Of a stretch of DNA of 64,000 bases, positions 1-12,450 are shown in pieces. This DNA is from Tenebrio molitor. Its lineage: Eukaryota; Arthropoda; Insecta; Coleoptera; Tenebrionidae. The notes beneath the pieces are model-generated. The model worked only from the letters and a program-made list of their open reading frames with translations. It made no database searches and was not told the origin of the DNA. Made by a program: the position numbers and the translations under genes. The stretch's first letter is position 1. Each line of letters starts with the position of its first letter. Location of the stretch: assembly GCF_963966145.1 (NCBI RefSeq), contig NC_091046.1, forward strand, positions 42,098,001 through 42,162,000, read 5' to 3'.

Positions 1-3000
1 AAAAAAACCTCTTTCAAGGTCATCACAAACAGCAAACAGATACCTACCATCAACAGAAAGCTGTTTGAAAACGCTAGTTCACCTGTTTTTGCGTTTTTCT
101 CATTCGTTTCTATTTTATTGGTGTTTCCAGACTTTGTGGACACGCTGTATATGTACATAATTACATTTAAATTATTGTCTGGTGTACTTGTCGATTTTTG
201 TGAATTTTAATTTCCTCTTTTAAATAAATAATTTTTTTGTTAATTTTCAACCATTAGAAAGACGCAAACCCGTCCATTATCCTGTTATGTAAATTTAATG
301 GATCCGTGGCCCATAAGGAAAGAAAGAACGGAGCCGCAGCCACCTCCTCGTGCCATTTCATTAAAACTAATAACAACATTCGTCGAGCAAGGGCAAGGTG
401 AGACAAAGAGAAATGCGTGAAAAATTAACGAAATAATAATAACCAACGCGAAATGTTGAGGTTCGATTCAAGGAATCCGCTCTTTTAATTGTTAACTTCA
501 CTTAAAACTTCGACTTAATTGCGACATTAAAATTTTTAAAGCGGGTTCGGGTTTGACGTTAATGCACGTCAGGGCCAGGAGCAGGACTGTTGTGACGTCA
601 CTGTTTAATCACTCTCCGTACCGGGTGGTTCACAAAGAAATTGTCAAGGCCGTTGCGATTTAATTGTATTAATGTATGCGATCTACGTTTCGGTTAACCG
701 GATTAAATAAGTTATTGACATTTAAACGCAACACAACCTTTTTTGTTGTAATGGGAGCTTGCAAGATTACGACGTCATTTAGCGTTACAGGTTCCTGCAT
801 AATGAGTCCCGACCATTCATTATCTCCCAGCGTAGTTTGTTTTGTTTACAGGCTCAGACACGTCAAAGGAAAAAATCTTTCATAATTCTTACTTTTTAGC
901 ACTGATTTAAGCAAGATAATCCACCACATCTATAAGGAAAAAACAGATTTTTTTTACAATATGTATTCTCACCTTTCGATGAATTTTCTTGCAATTTTCT
1001 AATCACAGCAAAAATTATAGAACAAGCCTTCGACAGAGATTTATGCATACAATTTTTTGTTTCTAATTATGGGTTTGGTCAATTTTAAATTTATTAATTT
1101 TTTTCGTTTTGGGTCGACACTCGCTTAATCTTAATCAGTTCTACGAAGACAATAAATGATTGTTTTATGTCTTGGAAGTGGTGTTAATGCAGACAAAATT
1201 TTTGCAGTTTCGATTTTGTCAAAAATAAACTTTGAACAAGAATCTGGAATTTTTTTTTCTTGAAATCTCAACAAATCTGATTCAAACCAAATTTTTTAAT
1301 TAAAAAAAAAAACAAGTGAAAAGGTGAATATTTGTTTTGTCGCAATCAAAAATGTGCTTTTTGAAAATATCTGAAATATGAATAGAGATTTGGATTATTT
1401 TCATCAGTCATAGCTGTCGAACAGTTTTCAAGGTCCACCATAATTAAGATAAAGTGAAACTTGCTTAAAAAATAAGTTATTTGTGTTGGAAATAAAACAA
1501 AAAAATGTTAGTATTTAATTTATTTAAATTATATTTTCTGCGTGATAAAAATGTAAAATATTGTAGTTGTAAATACTTTAATCTCTGGATGTACAAATAC
1601 GTCTTGTTTGAGTCGAGCAAGTAATGATGGACAAATAAAGCAATTATTCTCATCTCTTAACATGATTAGCGTTTGGAAACGGCGCAGAAAATTTTTTTTT
1701 CGGAAGTATTTCGTAATTTGGGGAAATCTGTAATGGAGTTGCGTAGTTAACGAGACAAAGCCTACCTCAAGTTCAATTATCCAGCGACTAAACCTAGGAA
1801 ACGACGCTTACTCCGTAATTACTTTGAGAAAAAACTTCACACTCAAGGTCGCCTAAAATTCACATTCGCATTTTAAAAATCCATTATGACATTTTGACTG
1901 GTAATTATGTACTCGGTAGTCGTTACAAATTATTATTGTTATCCGCTTATTAGCCGATGCCGTCATTTCTGACGAACCAAAATAACGGAAGATAATTAAA
2001 TCTCGTTTAACTAATGGTATTTTGTAGGATCCGACGGTTGACGCCTTTGTTCGTCGAGACCCTGATGACCCTCTCCGGACAAAGACTTTCCTCCGATCCG
2101 GCACATTCCGAATAAGCAGAAAACTATTTTTAGATGCACTTGTTGCGCTTCATACCGGCTGATAAGGTACCGGTCTGCGGTAAAAATAGAGAGACGTGCA
2201 AGGAGAGCCAACCGGGGAGGAACTCGTTCCGGGAGTCGTCGATGGCGTCGCCTCCGGGCGAAAAGTCCGAGCGGAACGGAACGGTCGTGCGCGCGATTTT
2301 TGAACGGAGAATTCAATGTTACAATCTCTGCACAACAACAATTACGGAATGCTTCTTGCACAATGGTCGGATGCCGAGGTGGAAACCTGTTTGGGAGCGC
2401 GACCAAGAGCCGAAGAGCTTGCAAAATTTCGGCGACCGTATTTACTTCACAGTGATTTACCATATTTTCATTGTCAAGAGCACATGAACAAATTTATGAG
2501 CCGTAAATCAACGCTAAATTATTTATTGTAAAATAAATCAGATTATGCAACGAATGTGCGCGATCCGCAGAGGAAACGGAAGCCGTCACGGCGTCCATTT
2601 TGGTCAGAGAGGCCGTGACTTTTCGCCGTCCTTCGACCCATGGAGGTACCCGCTCGACTATTTTCGGTCGCGATGCATCACAACAAAGATGCGAAGTAGT
2701 CCAAGGTGGCCGTTTTTGGGTTTGCACAAGTGCAAGTGGTGCCAATACCACCAATAAGGCCCGCCCGGGTCCCGCAGTGAAAGTTTGTTGTGTATCGATA
2801 AACTTGTCACTTGAAAAAACTGTATCACAATTAATTAGCACGCGAGCGTGCAAATCAACAAACAATAAATTAGCGCCGGTTTCATAATTGATCTTATGTG
2901 TCGATTTCCGTTTCATAATTTAAATATTTGCCCAAACTATATTTATTGTGTGCGACGGATCAGGACTGGAAAAAACTGGAAGGATCGGCGATAATTGACG

Positions 3001-3400
3001 CAAAACATTTCTCTCCTTTCACGACCGGTGGCCCACAAGTGCACTTTACGAGGGGCCAATGAAACCGAGAGAAATTCCACCGATTTGCATTTGAAAGAAG
3101 CTTCTTCTTTCTCGATCGATTAAAAATTGTTTTTCGAATTTGCGTCTCTAATAGGTCTATTACTGCATTCAAGGTTTAATAGATCTCTAAGAAAATTTTT
3201 ATGAATATTTCAGTGTATTATTGTCACTTACACCAAAAAACTTCCAATATTAACATTCAAACTCTACTTTTTAACATCTGTTGCAGATGTAGTTGCATCC
3301 GTTACCTTGAATTACGAATTAATACAAAATTCTCTAGAATTTGAAAATTTAATTTTTTTATTTAAAGATTAAAAAAAGGGTGCAAATTCGAAAAAATAAC
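1..3400. other. Intergenic, no gene recognised; GC-rich island at about 2030-2880
   Basis: Mostly AT-rich with poly-A/T runs. The island at 2030-2880 has overlapping open frames of up to 150 codons on both strands (longest on the minus strand, 2011-2463 and 2494-2916). None resembles a known protein, so I treat them as a composition effect. The island could be an unrecognised 5' exon or promoter. Confidence 0.4.
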
Positions 3401-3513
3401 AAAAAACTCGTTTTATAAGGGCATTGGCGCACTCGTCCCGTAGAAAACTCCCCTACGGCTCGTTTTCTACACCTGGGACTCGTGCGCCAAATTAACCCTT
3501 ATGAAACTTGTTC
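3401..3513. repeat. Palindromic element with CpG-rich loop (P1)
   Basis: Left arm 3401-3448 and right arm 3461-3513 are complementary (GGCGCACTCGT, TAGAAAAC, ATAAGGG) with small gaps, around a loop of CCCCTACGGCTCG. GC-rich against AT-rich surroundings. Confidence 0.75.
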
Positions 3514-4485
3514 TTTAATATACCATTATGCAATCGCGCCGAACAAATTGTGATTGCGCGAGCAGGCGCCGGAGTCGCAGGATATTCGCCTTCCAGACAC
3601 TTATTAACCGTCTTCGGACGGCTCTCGAGACGTTTGTCTGTCGGACGTCTACGTAATCCTGACTAAGCGGTGCAGGATCGTTAATTTTGGGATAATTGTC
3701 GGTGACGCCTTCAGGATTTGAGCAAGGATCGGCGTCCGAAAAGTTTTTCGCCGTGTCGGAGGTCATTAAAAATTCCAGACTGGTCGAGCTTTTGTCAAGT
3801 GCGAAGGAAATATGTCGGTAACGATATATTGCACAAAGAGTAGGTGTGGATTGATGGAGAAACGAGAACGTCCTCGAACCGGACAAAGAAATCGTTGTTT
3901 ACGTTGCGATTGTGGAAGATTACGGTTTGCAAATGGATTTATTGGCGTTTTGCAATTTAGCAGTCGTTAAGAGTCGATTGGAAAATTGGGAATTCAGCGG
4001 ATCGATAGAAATGTTGCAAAAGCAAAAATTGCTTCGTTTCTTTTAATTTTTGTTTGTTTGTGATACCTACCTGACAGTACGCTGTGATTCTGACGGTCCA
4101 TAATGCAAAATTGTGCACTTGCGGATCTATTGCTAATTTTTTCTTAAATAAATATTCTTTTGTTAGTCGTACAAAGATCCGAGAGGTACTTTGGATTGTT
4201 GTTTGCAAAACTGTCGTACCAAACCTGTTTTTGGAATAGTCTCTTGTCAAAAGAGCAATAAAGAATTATTTACTTACGTTTCAACGAGTACAGTAATGGA
4301 CATAATGACTAGAGAAAAATCTGTATAAAGTGTGTTTATCATATCTCTACGAGTTCGTTCACATAATGATGGCACACTACACACAAATTAAAAAATATAG
4401 GAAGCATACTTAAAACAGTATTTACTTAGTTCATGAGTTATTGAAAAATATGACATTTAGTTGAATAATCCTAGATTTTGGAATA

Positions 4486-5147
4486 CTGGGTGCCTCAAAA
4501 TTCGCGGAACAACTGAATGGGGCAATGTCAACTTACGTTAGAATTTACTTCATTATTTCCAGCTTTTTCAAGAAGTGATTTTATGTCGGTTTTGCCTCAA
4601 ATAACATATGGCAACATGGTCTTGCCTTGATTGTTCTTTCTTATTTCTATCGATACAAAAAAAAGGAAATACATATTTACAGGTAGGTCCATATCTTCTA
4701 CAAAAAAGAAATATATCTACTTTGAGTTACAAATAGGCTCAATATTATACCGAAAACAGTTTAATAATGAAGCATATTATACAACTGTTTTTGGTAACTT
4801 TTAGCTTTTGTTATACATATTGGCAAAATCAGCCGTTTGACGTCAGGCGTCAAGGTAACCAGTGAAACTACGAAGTAAATTTAGTAAAATAACCTTACAT
4901 TTTTGTAAAAAATGTCTGTTACCAACGCACGCAAAGTCCCTAGTCTAATATGGAAACTTGAACAGCTGAAATTTCAGAAATTAGTAAAGCAAAGTAGATA
5001 AAATAGTATATGTATTATACTATGAAATAGTATATGTATTATACTATGAAATAGTATATTATACTATTTTTAACATATTTATCTGATATTTTAATGACTA
5101 CTTAACAACGTACTGCTAAGCTGTTCCGCGAATTTTGGAGCAGCCTG
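4486..5147. mobile_element. TA-flanked TIR element (662 bp), Tc1/mariner-type MITE
   Basis: The left end CTGGGTGCCTCAAAATTCGC and the complement of the right end CAGGCTGCTCCAAAATTCGC match over about 27 bp with a few differences. TA lies at 4484-4485 and 5148-5149. No transposase frame is visible. The 24-bp tandem repeat at 5001-5067 lies inside it. Confidence 0.7.
5001..5067. repeat. 24-bp tandem repeat, about 2.8 copies, self-complementary
   Basis: Unit AAATAGTATATGTATTATAC+TATG at 5001-5024 and 5025-5048, then a shortened copy lacking the TATGT piece at 5049-5067. Each unit carries ATAGTATA and its complement TATACTAT, so it can form small hairpins. Confidence 0.85.
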
Positions 5148-5590
5148 TATATTTCATCAAGGTCCCAAAATAGATATCAAGACGATTTTCAAAGTTTTTT
5201 TTTAATTAAAAATTAATTGAGGAAGTTAGCCACGTTTTGTTTCCAGCACAGGAGATGTTAAATAACAAAACTATTTATCAAAAAATGACTATTTATAGAC
5301 GACACAAATTGTGCGTTTGAGAATAAGAATTTATTTGTCTCCTTTTTTTTCTTAAACATGAATAAATTCCAGATCCAGATATGTAATAATACCTGTGGAA
5401 AAAACTTAACAACTAGTTTAGAGATTTTAAACTTGCTAAAGAATCTTACAATTGTGAATATCTCGTATTAGATGTCAAACATCTTAGACTGTTGTTAAAA
5501 GATAAAACATTGATTTGGTTTTCTGAGAAAGCCAAGTCATTGAAGTTGATATCAAAGTTGTGGTTTTCCTGGAGGTAATGTAGAATAGTT

Positions 5591-5722
5591 ATTTTCATAT
5601 GAGTAGCGCTGTCAGATCACTTTTCAGGTATGAGACCGAAATTTGAAACACGAGGCGTTAGCCGAGTGATGCCAAACAGGCTGAATACCTGAAAATTGAC
5701 AGCGCACGAATATTGAATAACG
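5591..5722. repeat. Palindromic element with CpG-rich loop (P2)
   Basis: Arms contain GCGCTGTCA and TTTTCAGGTAT on the left and their complements on the right (5681-5705). The loop is CGAGGCGTTAGCCGAG at 5652-5667. Confidence 0.7.
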
Positions 5723-5802
5723 TTTTTCGTGTTCGTTTGGGCAAAGTCTTAAAAAACATTAATTAATTTTAAATTTTGAGATTATCTTTGACAGATGTCA
5801 AG

Positions 5803-5817
5803 TTAGGTCAGGTCAGG
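5803..5817. repeat. TTAGG-TCAGG-TCAGG run
   Basis: One TTAGG (canonical insect telomere unit) followed by two TCAGG units, same orientation as the run at 17034. Confidence 0.5.
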
Positions 5818-7399
5818 AAAAGGGAAAGTTTATATATTTAGTTATATGTTATGTATCTCAGGAAACGAACATGAAAACATGTTTACTATGAATTATAGGT
5901 GGCTCCTTTTTTTGAAAAATAACCTTTGAACTGAAAGTCTTATTGGAATCTGAATGAATTTCTTTGTTGCACTGGATGTAACAGAGAAGGATAATGATAA
6001 AATAATTTCTATAGGAGCGATCCTATCAAGAAAAATAAAGGAAAACTTGATTTGGCGTGTCAAGACTTACAGGACTTGCATTTCCATTGGTGGTGTTCCA
6101 TTGTAATAAAATACGTTTTCACATTGCCGTTTAGAACAAAAATTTCGTCAACAACTGTACATTATTCATACTCATATCACAAGTGTTGCTCAAGACATGA
6201 CGAGCATGACGTGAAGAAAATACAAAATTCGAATTGGCAAAGTCCAGATGTTTTTGTTTATCGTTACGGTAGTTAAAATTAATCAATTTCGACAATTCTT
6301 TTGGAAAAGTATGCATTACTATCACCTAGTTAATTGCGAAATTGATTGATAAATGCCTTTGGCTGCTGGAGTTATATTTTTTTATTATCGCCACCTCTTC
6401 ATCCACGGTTTGAAATTTACGATTAGTTTGTTTAATGGACGAATGACGCACAAAGTGCAGTAATTAATCGTTTGTATCCGGATCACAAAGAATTAATTTT
6501 TCGTTTCTGTTATTAAACAACTCGTATGTGATGTTTGTGTACGTTTTCTAACTTTTTTGGCTTCGATTGCACTTCCGCCTACCATTGTACTAAAGCTGTC
6601 GTACATAATGTAGGTTACAAGGTCAAGAATTATTGTGCAAAATTAAGAATGTCCCCTCAAATCATAACTGTCAAAAAATCAACTTCTTATTTACTTGATA
6701 AGTAATTCAACGAAATAAATTCCGCTAAATAAACCTGTGCAGATTTTTTTATGAATACTGTGTGGAAAAGTACCACAGTAGCGGTTTATGACATGTTTTC
6801 GAATCTAATTAGAACCTTATTAGATTTTTTTCACTACAATGAATCTTGCGTCTACTTCTTTTTAAGAGAATTAGCACTTTATACCAAAAATACAAATTAT
6901 GGTTGACTGCCTTTTTCTATTTCTTTCAAAAGATTTAATCCATTCAGATTTTAGCCATTTTAGCAAATATAGCACTAGTGCGTTAATATTCCCCATCACC
7001 TGCTTTTCGTTGTCATTCAAATTATGAATTCCGTTTTAATTTCGTTTCAAGAAATAGTCTACCAAAAATCAAAATACACGTCAAATTATTGATGATTTAA
7101 AATTATCTGCACCTGGATAGGCATTCGATATAATATTAGTATGTACTAAGTATTCCTTTTAATTGATGGTTGGTAATTGTCAAAACCCTTATCTATTTGT
7201 TTGAACTTCCCGTTCCTAAAAAAATTTCGCACTCACTATTTGTTCTATCAATTATTATTGTGTAGTAGTATTAATTTAATGCCAAGTTTGTATTATTTAA
7301 TTCCAAATAATCCAAAAAAGACCATGATAGAAACTATGTAGTTGAGATGATTGATCGATTTATGATCAAAGTAGTTTTTAGTGTTTTTTTTAATTCATA

Positions 7400-8270
7400 T
7401 GGAGGGTGCTTAAAAATGACGAAATAATACATTGTGCACTATTCAGAGACACCCTCTGAGCATGGGAAAAATTTAAAAGAAAATCTATTTCGTGATTTTT
7501 TAAAGATATGGAGGCTATAAAACCGTATCTCAAATTGTTATTTATTATTAACCAATTTTTAATATTTCAACAACTTTTGTAGTGAAAGACATATTTAACA
7601 TGATGTTCAGCAATAATTTTTATTTAAAATCAATAAATAGTACATACCTTTATATCAAGTTTTATTTTTAATGTTTTGCACAAAAATCATAAAACTGATC
7701 TGGCAACCAAGCTATTAATTAGGTAAGTACAGTGTGGAATAAAATGATTTACATCTAGTTACCTTTGCATTACCCTTGTAAAAATACGAAATGCCGCTCT
7801 ACAAAAAAAAAGAAAGCCTAACCTCAAAATATTCCAAAATTCCAAATGTGATTTATTGCGAAGGGATGATATGAATGCAAGGTAGAGATTGAAATTAAAA
7901 AGGAGCTACCAAAAGCAAGTCACAGCTAGTGTTGAAAGTGGCCACCAACGTTTGTTAATTCAATTTAGTAAATTGTAACAATTGTCAATTCGATTGATGA
8001 CATTTATTGACAGAACTAATAGTTCGGCACTTCAAAAAAAAAGTAGAGCGGTACAGGAAACTTTACATGTGCAAAAATTCCAAAGGTAATTAGATGTAAA
8101 TCATTTTATTCCACACTGTACATAATTGCATTTAGTTTCCTACCTATGAATTTACTTTGACTTATTGTTTAATGTAAGTTGACAATTTTTTTTTAACATT
8201 TTTCTAGTACTCTGGGGGTGACCCTGAATCGTCTGGCATAGCGTTGTTTCATCATTTTTTAAGCACCCTG
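7400..8270. mobile_element. Outer TIR element split by a nested MITE
   Basis: The left end GGAGGGTGCTTAAAAATGAC (from 7401) and the complement of the right end (ACAGGGTGCTTAAAAAATGA, ending at about 8270) agree over about 75 bp with moderate divergence. Both are TA-flanked. Removing the inner element (7730-8118) leaves about 480 bp. The outer ends are much more diverged than the inner element's, so the order of insertion is clear. Confidence 0.65.
7730..8118. mobile_element. Nested TIR MITE (389 bp), young-looking
   Basis: The TIRs CAGTGTGGAATAAAATGATT... match for 38 bp with a single mismatch, then resume at CCGCTCTAC (around 7794-7803 and 8042-8052). Flanked by TA at 7728-7729 and 8119-8120. 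The CAGTG terminus plus TA duplication is typical of Tc1/mariner non-autonomous elements. Confidence 0.85.
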
Positions 8271-8274
8271 TATA

Positions 8275-8843
8275 CAAGGTGATCCGGGAGGAACGACCGA
8301 AACTCCACGAGTGTATTTACACGTGAAAATAATGTTAAAAAAAACTCATGTTCTTATCCAATTTTCATTTGTTTTCAAGTTATAGCGTAATTAAAAATTT
8401 TATCTAGCGTTCTTCATGTATCCAAATTTTCGCTTTTTTCACATTCAAAACATTTTGTAATTAAACTATGCCATGTTTGAGGTTAAAAAACATTTCGCTG
8501 GTTGAAAAATGAAGTGTACAAATTGGGCACTCTGAAAGCACTAATTCGATGTATTAGAAATACTGCAGCCAAGAAAGGCATGAAGCAGTGAGAGGAGAGC
8601 AACAAGCGCCCTTCGTAGACGAAGCAGAAAATGTTTTAAGAGGTCGAAAGCGGTATTTTTCAACATTTCATAAAAGAACGCGCTTATTAAGAGAACGTTA
8701 ATGTTTGCAAATTTGTTTGTTTGTTATTACGCTATAACTTGAAAACAAATGAAAATCGGATAAGAGCATATGAGTTTTTTTAGCATTATTTTCACGTGTA
8801 AGTACACTCATGGAGTTTCGGCCGTTCCTCCCAAGTCACCCTG
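8275..8843. mobile_element. TIR element with roughly 125-bp arms, abutting its neighbour
   Basis: Left arm 8275-8400 (CAAGGTGATCCGGGAGGAAC...) pairs with right arm 8720-8843 (complement CAGGGTGACTTGGGAGGAAC...) with few differences. TA-flanked. It starts within a few bases of the end of the preceding element. The middle holds a short + strand frame ending KALIRCIRNTAAKKG that could be a transposase relic, but I cannot assign it. Confidence 0.8.
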
Positions 8844-8847
8844 TATA

Positions 8848-11700
8848 ATATAGTATACTGCACTTTGGCCCTGAGTCCTCCAAATCACCTAATTTTTTGT
8901 AGAATTTTTACTACTTAAAACATTACACTTTTAAGGACTGTCTGCAGGACGTTTAAAATCTTTCTTGTGTTTAACCTGATGTCGCGAGCCCTGTTTCCGG
9001 TTGTTCAGCAGACTTTCACCTTGAACGTTTAATAGATAAGTCTTTTTGAAGAGTTTTATTTTAATTTTTGGCTACTTAACGTGTACTGCAACGGATGTTC
9101 CTTGTTTCATTTTTGCCACCGACCTACTATCACATTAAGATGGTACCACCTGACGTACAACAATGGAAACCATTCTGATTTATTTCTCAAAATGATTTTT
9201 ATCTGTTTCACTTGTTTATTTTTATGGAAAAAATATAGAAAACCGTTAATTTCTCACTCAAGTATGTTATTAGCTGCATTGGCACCTACTTCCTGACTTG
9301 CATATTATTTTCACGAATCCAATACAGCCCGGAAGCCGCCAACTTACTATTATTAGAAAATAAAAGAAGTCGGTAAAAGTAGGAAGAATAAAAAGTGGAA
9401 CATACTTTAAAATAATGCAACATATTAAATAACAGTTTAGCGTCAATAGGAATTTTTTTAATTTTTGCTCTTGCAGCTGGTGGGAGTACCTAATTATTTT
9501 ATGATCGAAAACCAATCACACCAGAGGCACGAAGTCGTGCCAAGGTCCCAATAGTTAATCTTATCTCTGAAAACTGAACAACTTTCGGATAAATTAATCA
9601 TGATGAAACTTTAATTAGTGTATCGTAAAAAATAAAACAAGTTGCAAAATATTTAAAACTGCAATAACGTCTTGTTACCGAATTCAACACGCAACTAAAC
9701 GAAAAATAAACATATTTTTGTGTTTTCATCTCGTTCTTGTTTGCTGTTTCTTCGATGAGGAGAGATTTTATCAACGGCCGCCACTAAATACACATAATAA
9801 AAACTTTTTTATTCGCATCATAAAGACGGATCTTGTTAAATATTTGTGCGAAAATAATACAAAACTGGAATCACAAACAAGTGTGGATAAAAATTCAAAA
9901 TAAGCGGACCCCCGATGTGAATATGCCACTTTCCCGGTGAAATCACCAGAATTCAAGGAATTATTTAATCTCTTGTTTTGCTTTGGATCGAGTTTATGTG
10001 TTTGGCTGAATTAATAATGAAAAGCAACAATCGAATCGGCAATTAATTCTTTATCGAACATGAGTTGTTTCGGATTTTATCGTTGGAGTAATTCGGCTAA
10101 TTTGTTGTAGGAAAAACATGCACAACAAAATACAGGGAAACTGGAAGAACATAAAAATGAAGAATTAAAGTTCGTTGACAAATAATGGTGGTACCGACCG
10201 TTGTCACAGCTTTGTCCAAATTGCTTCGAGTAAATTGGCGCAAAGACGTCAGTATGATAAGTGGGACATTTTTAATTGTAAAATAATTATTGTTTTGCTT
10301 GTCCCCCGCTGATTTTTCACATCCGTCCGTCTTTTTATTTCACACCGCGAGCTAATAAATTGGCATCATTACAATTTCCGTCTAAATTTTCCAAACAATC
10401 TTAGATTAGGGTCGTCTAATCTACAATAAAAATTATCTTGTATGGCCGTGTTTTTTATTTTGTGTGTAAATAACAAAATAAATAAGCGCCTACGTAAACG
10501 ATATTTTTAAAAATATTTACCGACGTCCTCGTATTGAAAACTATCGAAACAAAAACACGTTCGGTCATTTTTACCGATTCGATTGTTTATCGTCCAGTGA
10601 GTCACTCTCGATTACCACACAGCACAATCCAAAAACAGCGACAAAAAGGCACATCGATTCGGACACGAACTGTACTTCGCAGACCCTTTGATTATCCTTC
10701 CTGCAATTTCCCGCTTCCTGCTAATTAATCATTTCTCACAATCGGACTAATAACCGGGCAAAAAAAAACTTCGCTACGTGACAATTCAATTGTGATTGTT
10801 ATTATTCCGCTTTTGCCATAAAATTGACGTAAAATAATAGAATCACAATTAGAAACAATTTTGCTCGAATTGACATTGTCAAATTCCCACAGTATTTGAC
10901 CTTGGAGCTTCAAAAACAGACTTTACGGCAGCTGCACGCGAACAAATAATGCTTTAGTGTCGACCGAAAATACGAATTACTATTTAGTTTGATACTATTA
11001 ATTACACGTTGGCAGATTGATATTAACATGCTACGCTATGTTGTGATGCAAAACTACAATTATGATAAATTGTGGTCGCATGCGAAAAAGCTGGAGCTTT
11101 CAGAGCGGAACCGGAGACGGTTCAGAGCTGGGGCTCCTAAATTTTGCAAAAAGGCACTCAGGAATCGTGTATATTAGTTATAATACAGGATCAGCGAAAA
11201 ATGTGCCAAACTGACAGATGAAACATTACCAGTAGCATATGTGGCATCTGCTTGGTATCTGTTTTTGTGGTTAAAAACTAGTTCAGCGTCTTTTTTTTTA
11301 AATAGATCAAATCAAAATTTTAACTGAAAAATGTCTTCTTGTTGCAAAAAATCAAAAACATTCTTCTTGGTTTCCTTAGGGTCTTGAGTTTTGTTCATTC
11401 AGATCTTTTTTTTTAAATATCAACCCTTTTAACGACCAACAACTATCCATCATGGTCATCCATCTTGGCTTTTCTTTTTTTTTCGTTTCTCTCTTCGCAT
11501 CCCAGTCTCACTTATTCCACCACACACATTCTTAATGTGTCGGTACTGAACTCCTATTTGAATTCTCTTTTAACTTAGTGCTTAGATTCTTCTCTTCCTT
11601 TTCTCCTATGCACTTTCTTCTTAGTTTTACCTCTTCCACCACACACAGCTCCATTTCGTGACCCCATCACTAATCTTCCTTCCGCCATCTTGAAGTTCGC
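8848..11700. other. AT-rich intergenic, nothing recognised
   Basis: Short open frames only. From about 11270 the + strand is pyrimidine-rich, downstream of the candidate minus-strand exon at 11711-11959, where its 3' UTR would lie. Confidence 0.4.
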
Positions 11701-11710
11701 CCTCTCGTGA

Positions 11711-11959
11711 TCAACTCTGGATCATGTCCAATATCTTCTTGGTGAATTTCAGAGCCTGTTCAGAGATGACGAGTTTCACCTTCAGTTTGAATTCGATTTC
11801 TCGTTGCATCTTTTTTTGAAATCCTGGTGGTACTTTTGAAATCAGAAATGCAACCATGTTTGCTACGAAAACGTCTACAGTAAATGAAGGACATAAAGCT
11901 TCACTAAGATGATCTTTTATGAAATAAGTACCTCTTTCGCAATTTGCTTCAAAGATGAT
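11711..11959 (-). CDS. Candidate terminal coding exon, unknown gene, possible BESS-like motif
   Basis: On the minus strand a good acceptor, TTCTTTCTATTTTAG (AG at 11961-11960), is followed by 82 uninterrupted codons and a TGA at 11713-11711. The frame has no early Met and was visible only by reading from the splice site. The peptide begins IIFEANCERGTYF. It contains a hydrophobic-then-basic helix-like stretch, FVANMVAFLISKVPPGFQKK (residues 31-50), followed by an amphipathic Lys/Glu-rich stretch. The layout resembles BESS motifs at the C-terminus of insect MADF-BESS proteins, but the match is loose and could instead be a transposon-encoded protein. I found no convincing upstream exon; donors at about 12070 and 12250 are preceded by non-coding sequence. 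Confidence 0.35.
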   Translation of the reverse strand: MIFEANCERGTYFIKDHLSEALCPSFTVDVFVANMVAFLISKVPPGFQKKMQREIEFKLKVKLVISEQALKFTKKILDMIQS

Positions 11960-12450
11960 CTAAAATAGAAAGAAGGGAAAATTTCAGATGCAAAAATGTA
12001 AAAAAACTGGAAATAAGCTGTATAGTTTATTTAAAAAATTCTCTTCTGGTGAAGATCACATAATGTAAACTTACAGAAAAAATTCACTTTAGGGAAAAGT
12101 AACTAGAGAACTATGCATTTCAAAAACTAAACAAGGATGGTTTAGATCAGGAGTTGGAATTTTGTTGGTTGGTAAAGCAACTTGCAACAGTAACTACTTA
12201 ACAAGACAGATTTTACTTTAAAAGTAACAGTAACAGTAGCTCAGTACGTACCTGAAAGTGTAATATAATATACCGTGCGATCAACAATTATTTAGATAAG
12301 AGGCGGCTATGACTTTGACAGTATCAGATTTTTCGTAATTTACTAACTCCGCTAATAAACGTCAAACAACTGTTACTATTCATCAAATTTTAACATAACA
12401 GATTCATCTTATTTTCGTAATGGTGTTTTCAATAACGGATAATGGATATA

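Larger units (their letters stand above)
3514..7397. other. Intergenic around elements, no gene recognised
   Basis: Apart from the TIR element (4486-5147) and palindrome P2, I see nothing assignable. A 123-codon minus frame (3515-3886) in a locally GC-richer patch has no recognisable similarity. Confidence 0.4.

Noticed and set aside
435..475. GGTTCGATTC resembling a tRNA B box
   Set aside because: No A box, acceptor stem or anticodon arm could be built around it.
2011..2916. Minus-strand frames of 150 and 140 codons in the GC-rich island
   Set aside because: No recognisable domain, several overlapping frames on both strands, no clear splice framework.
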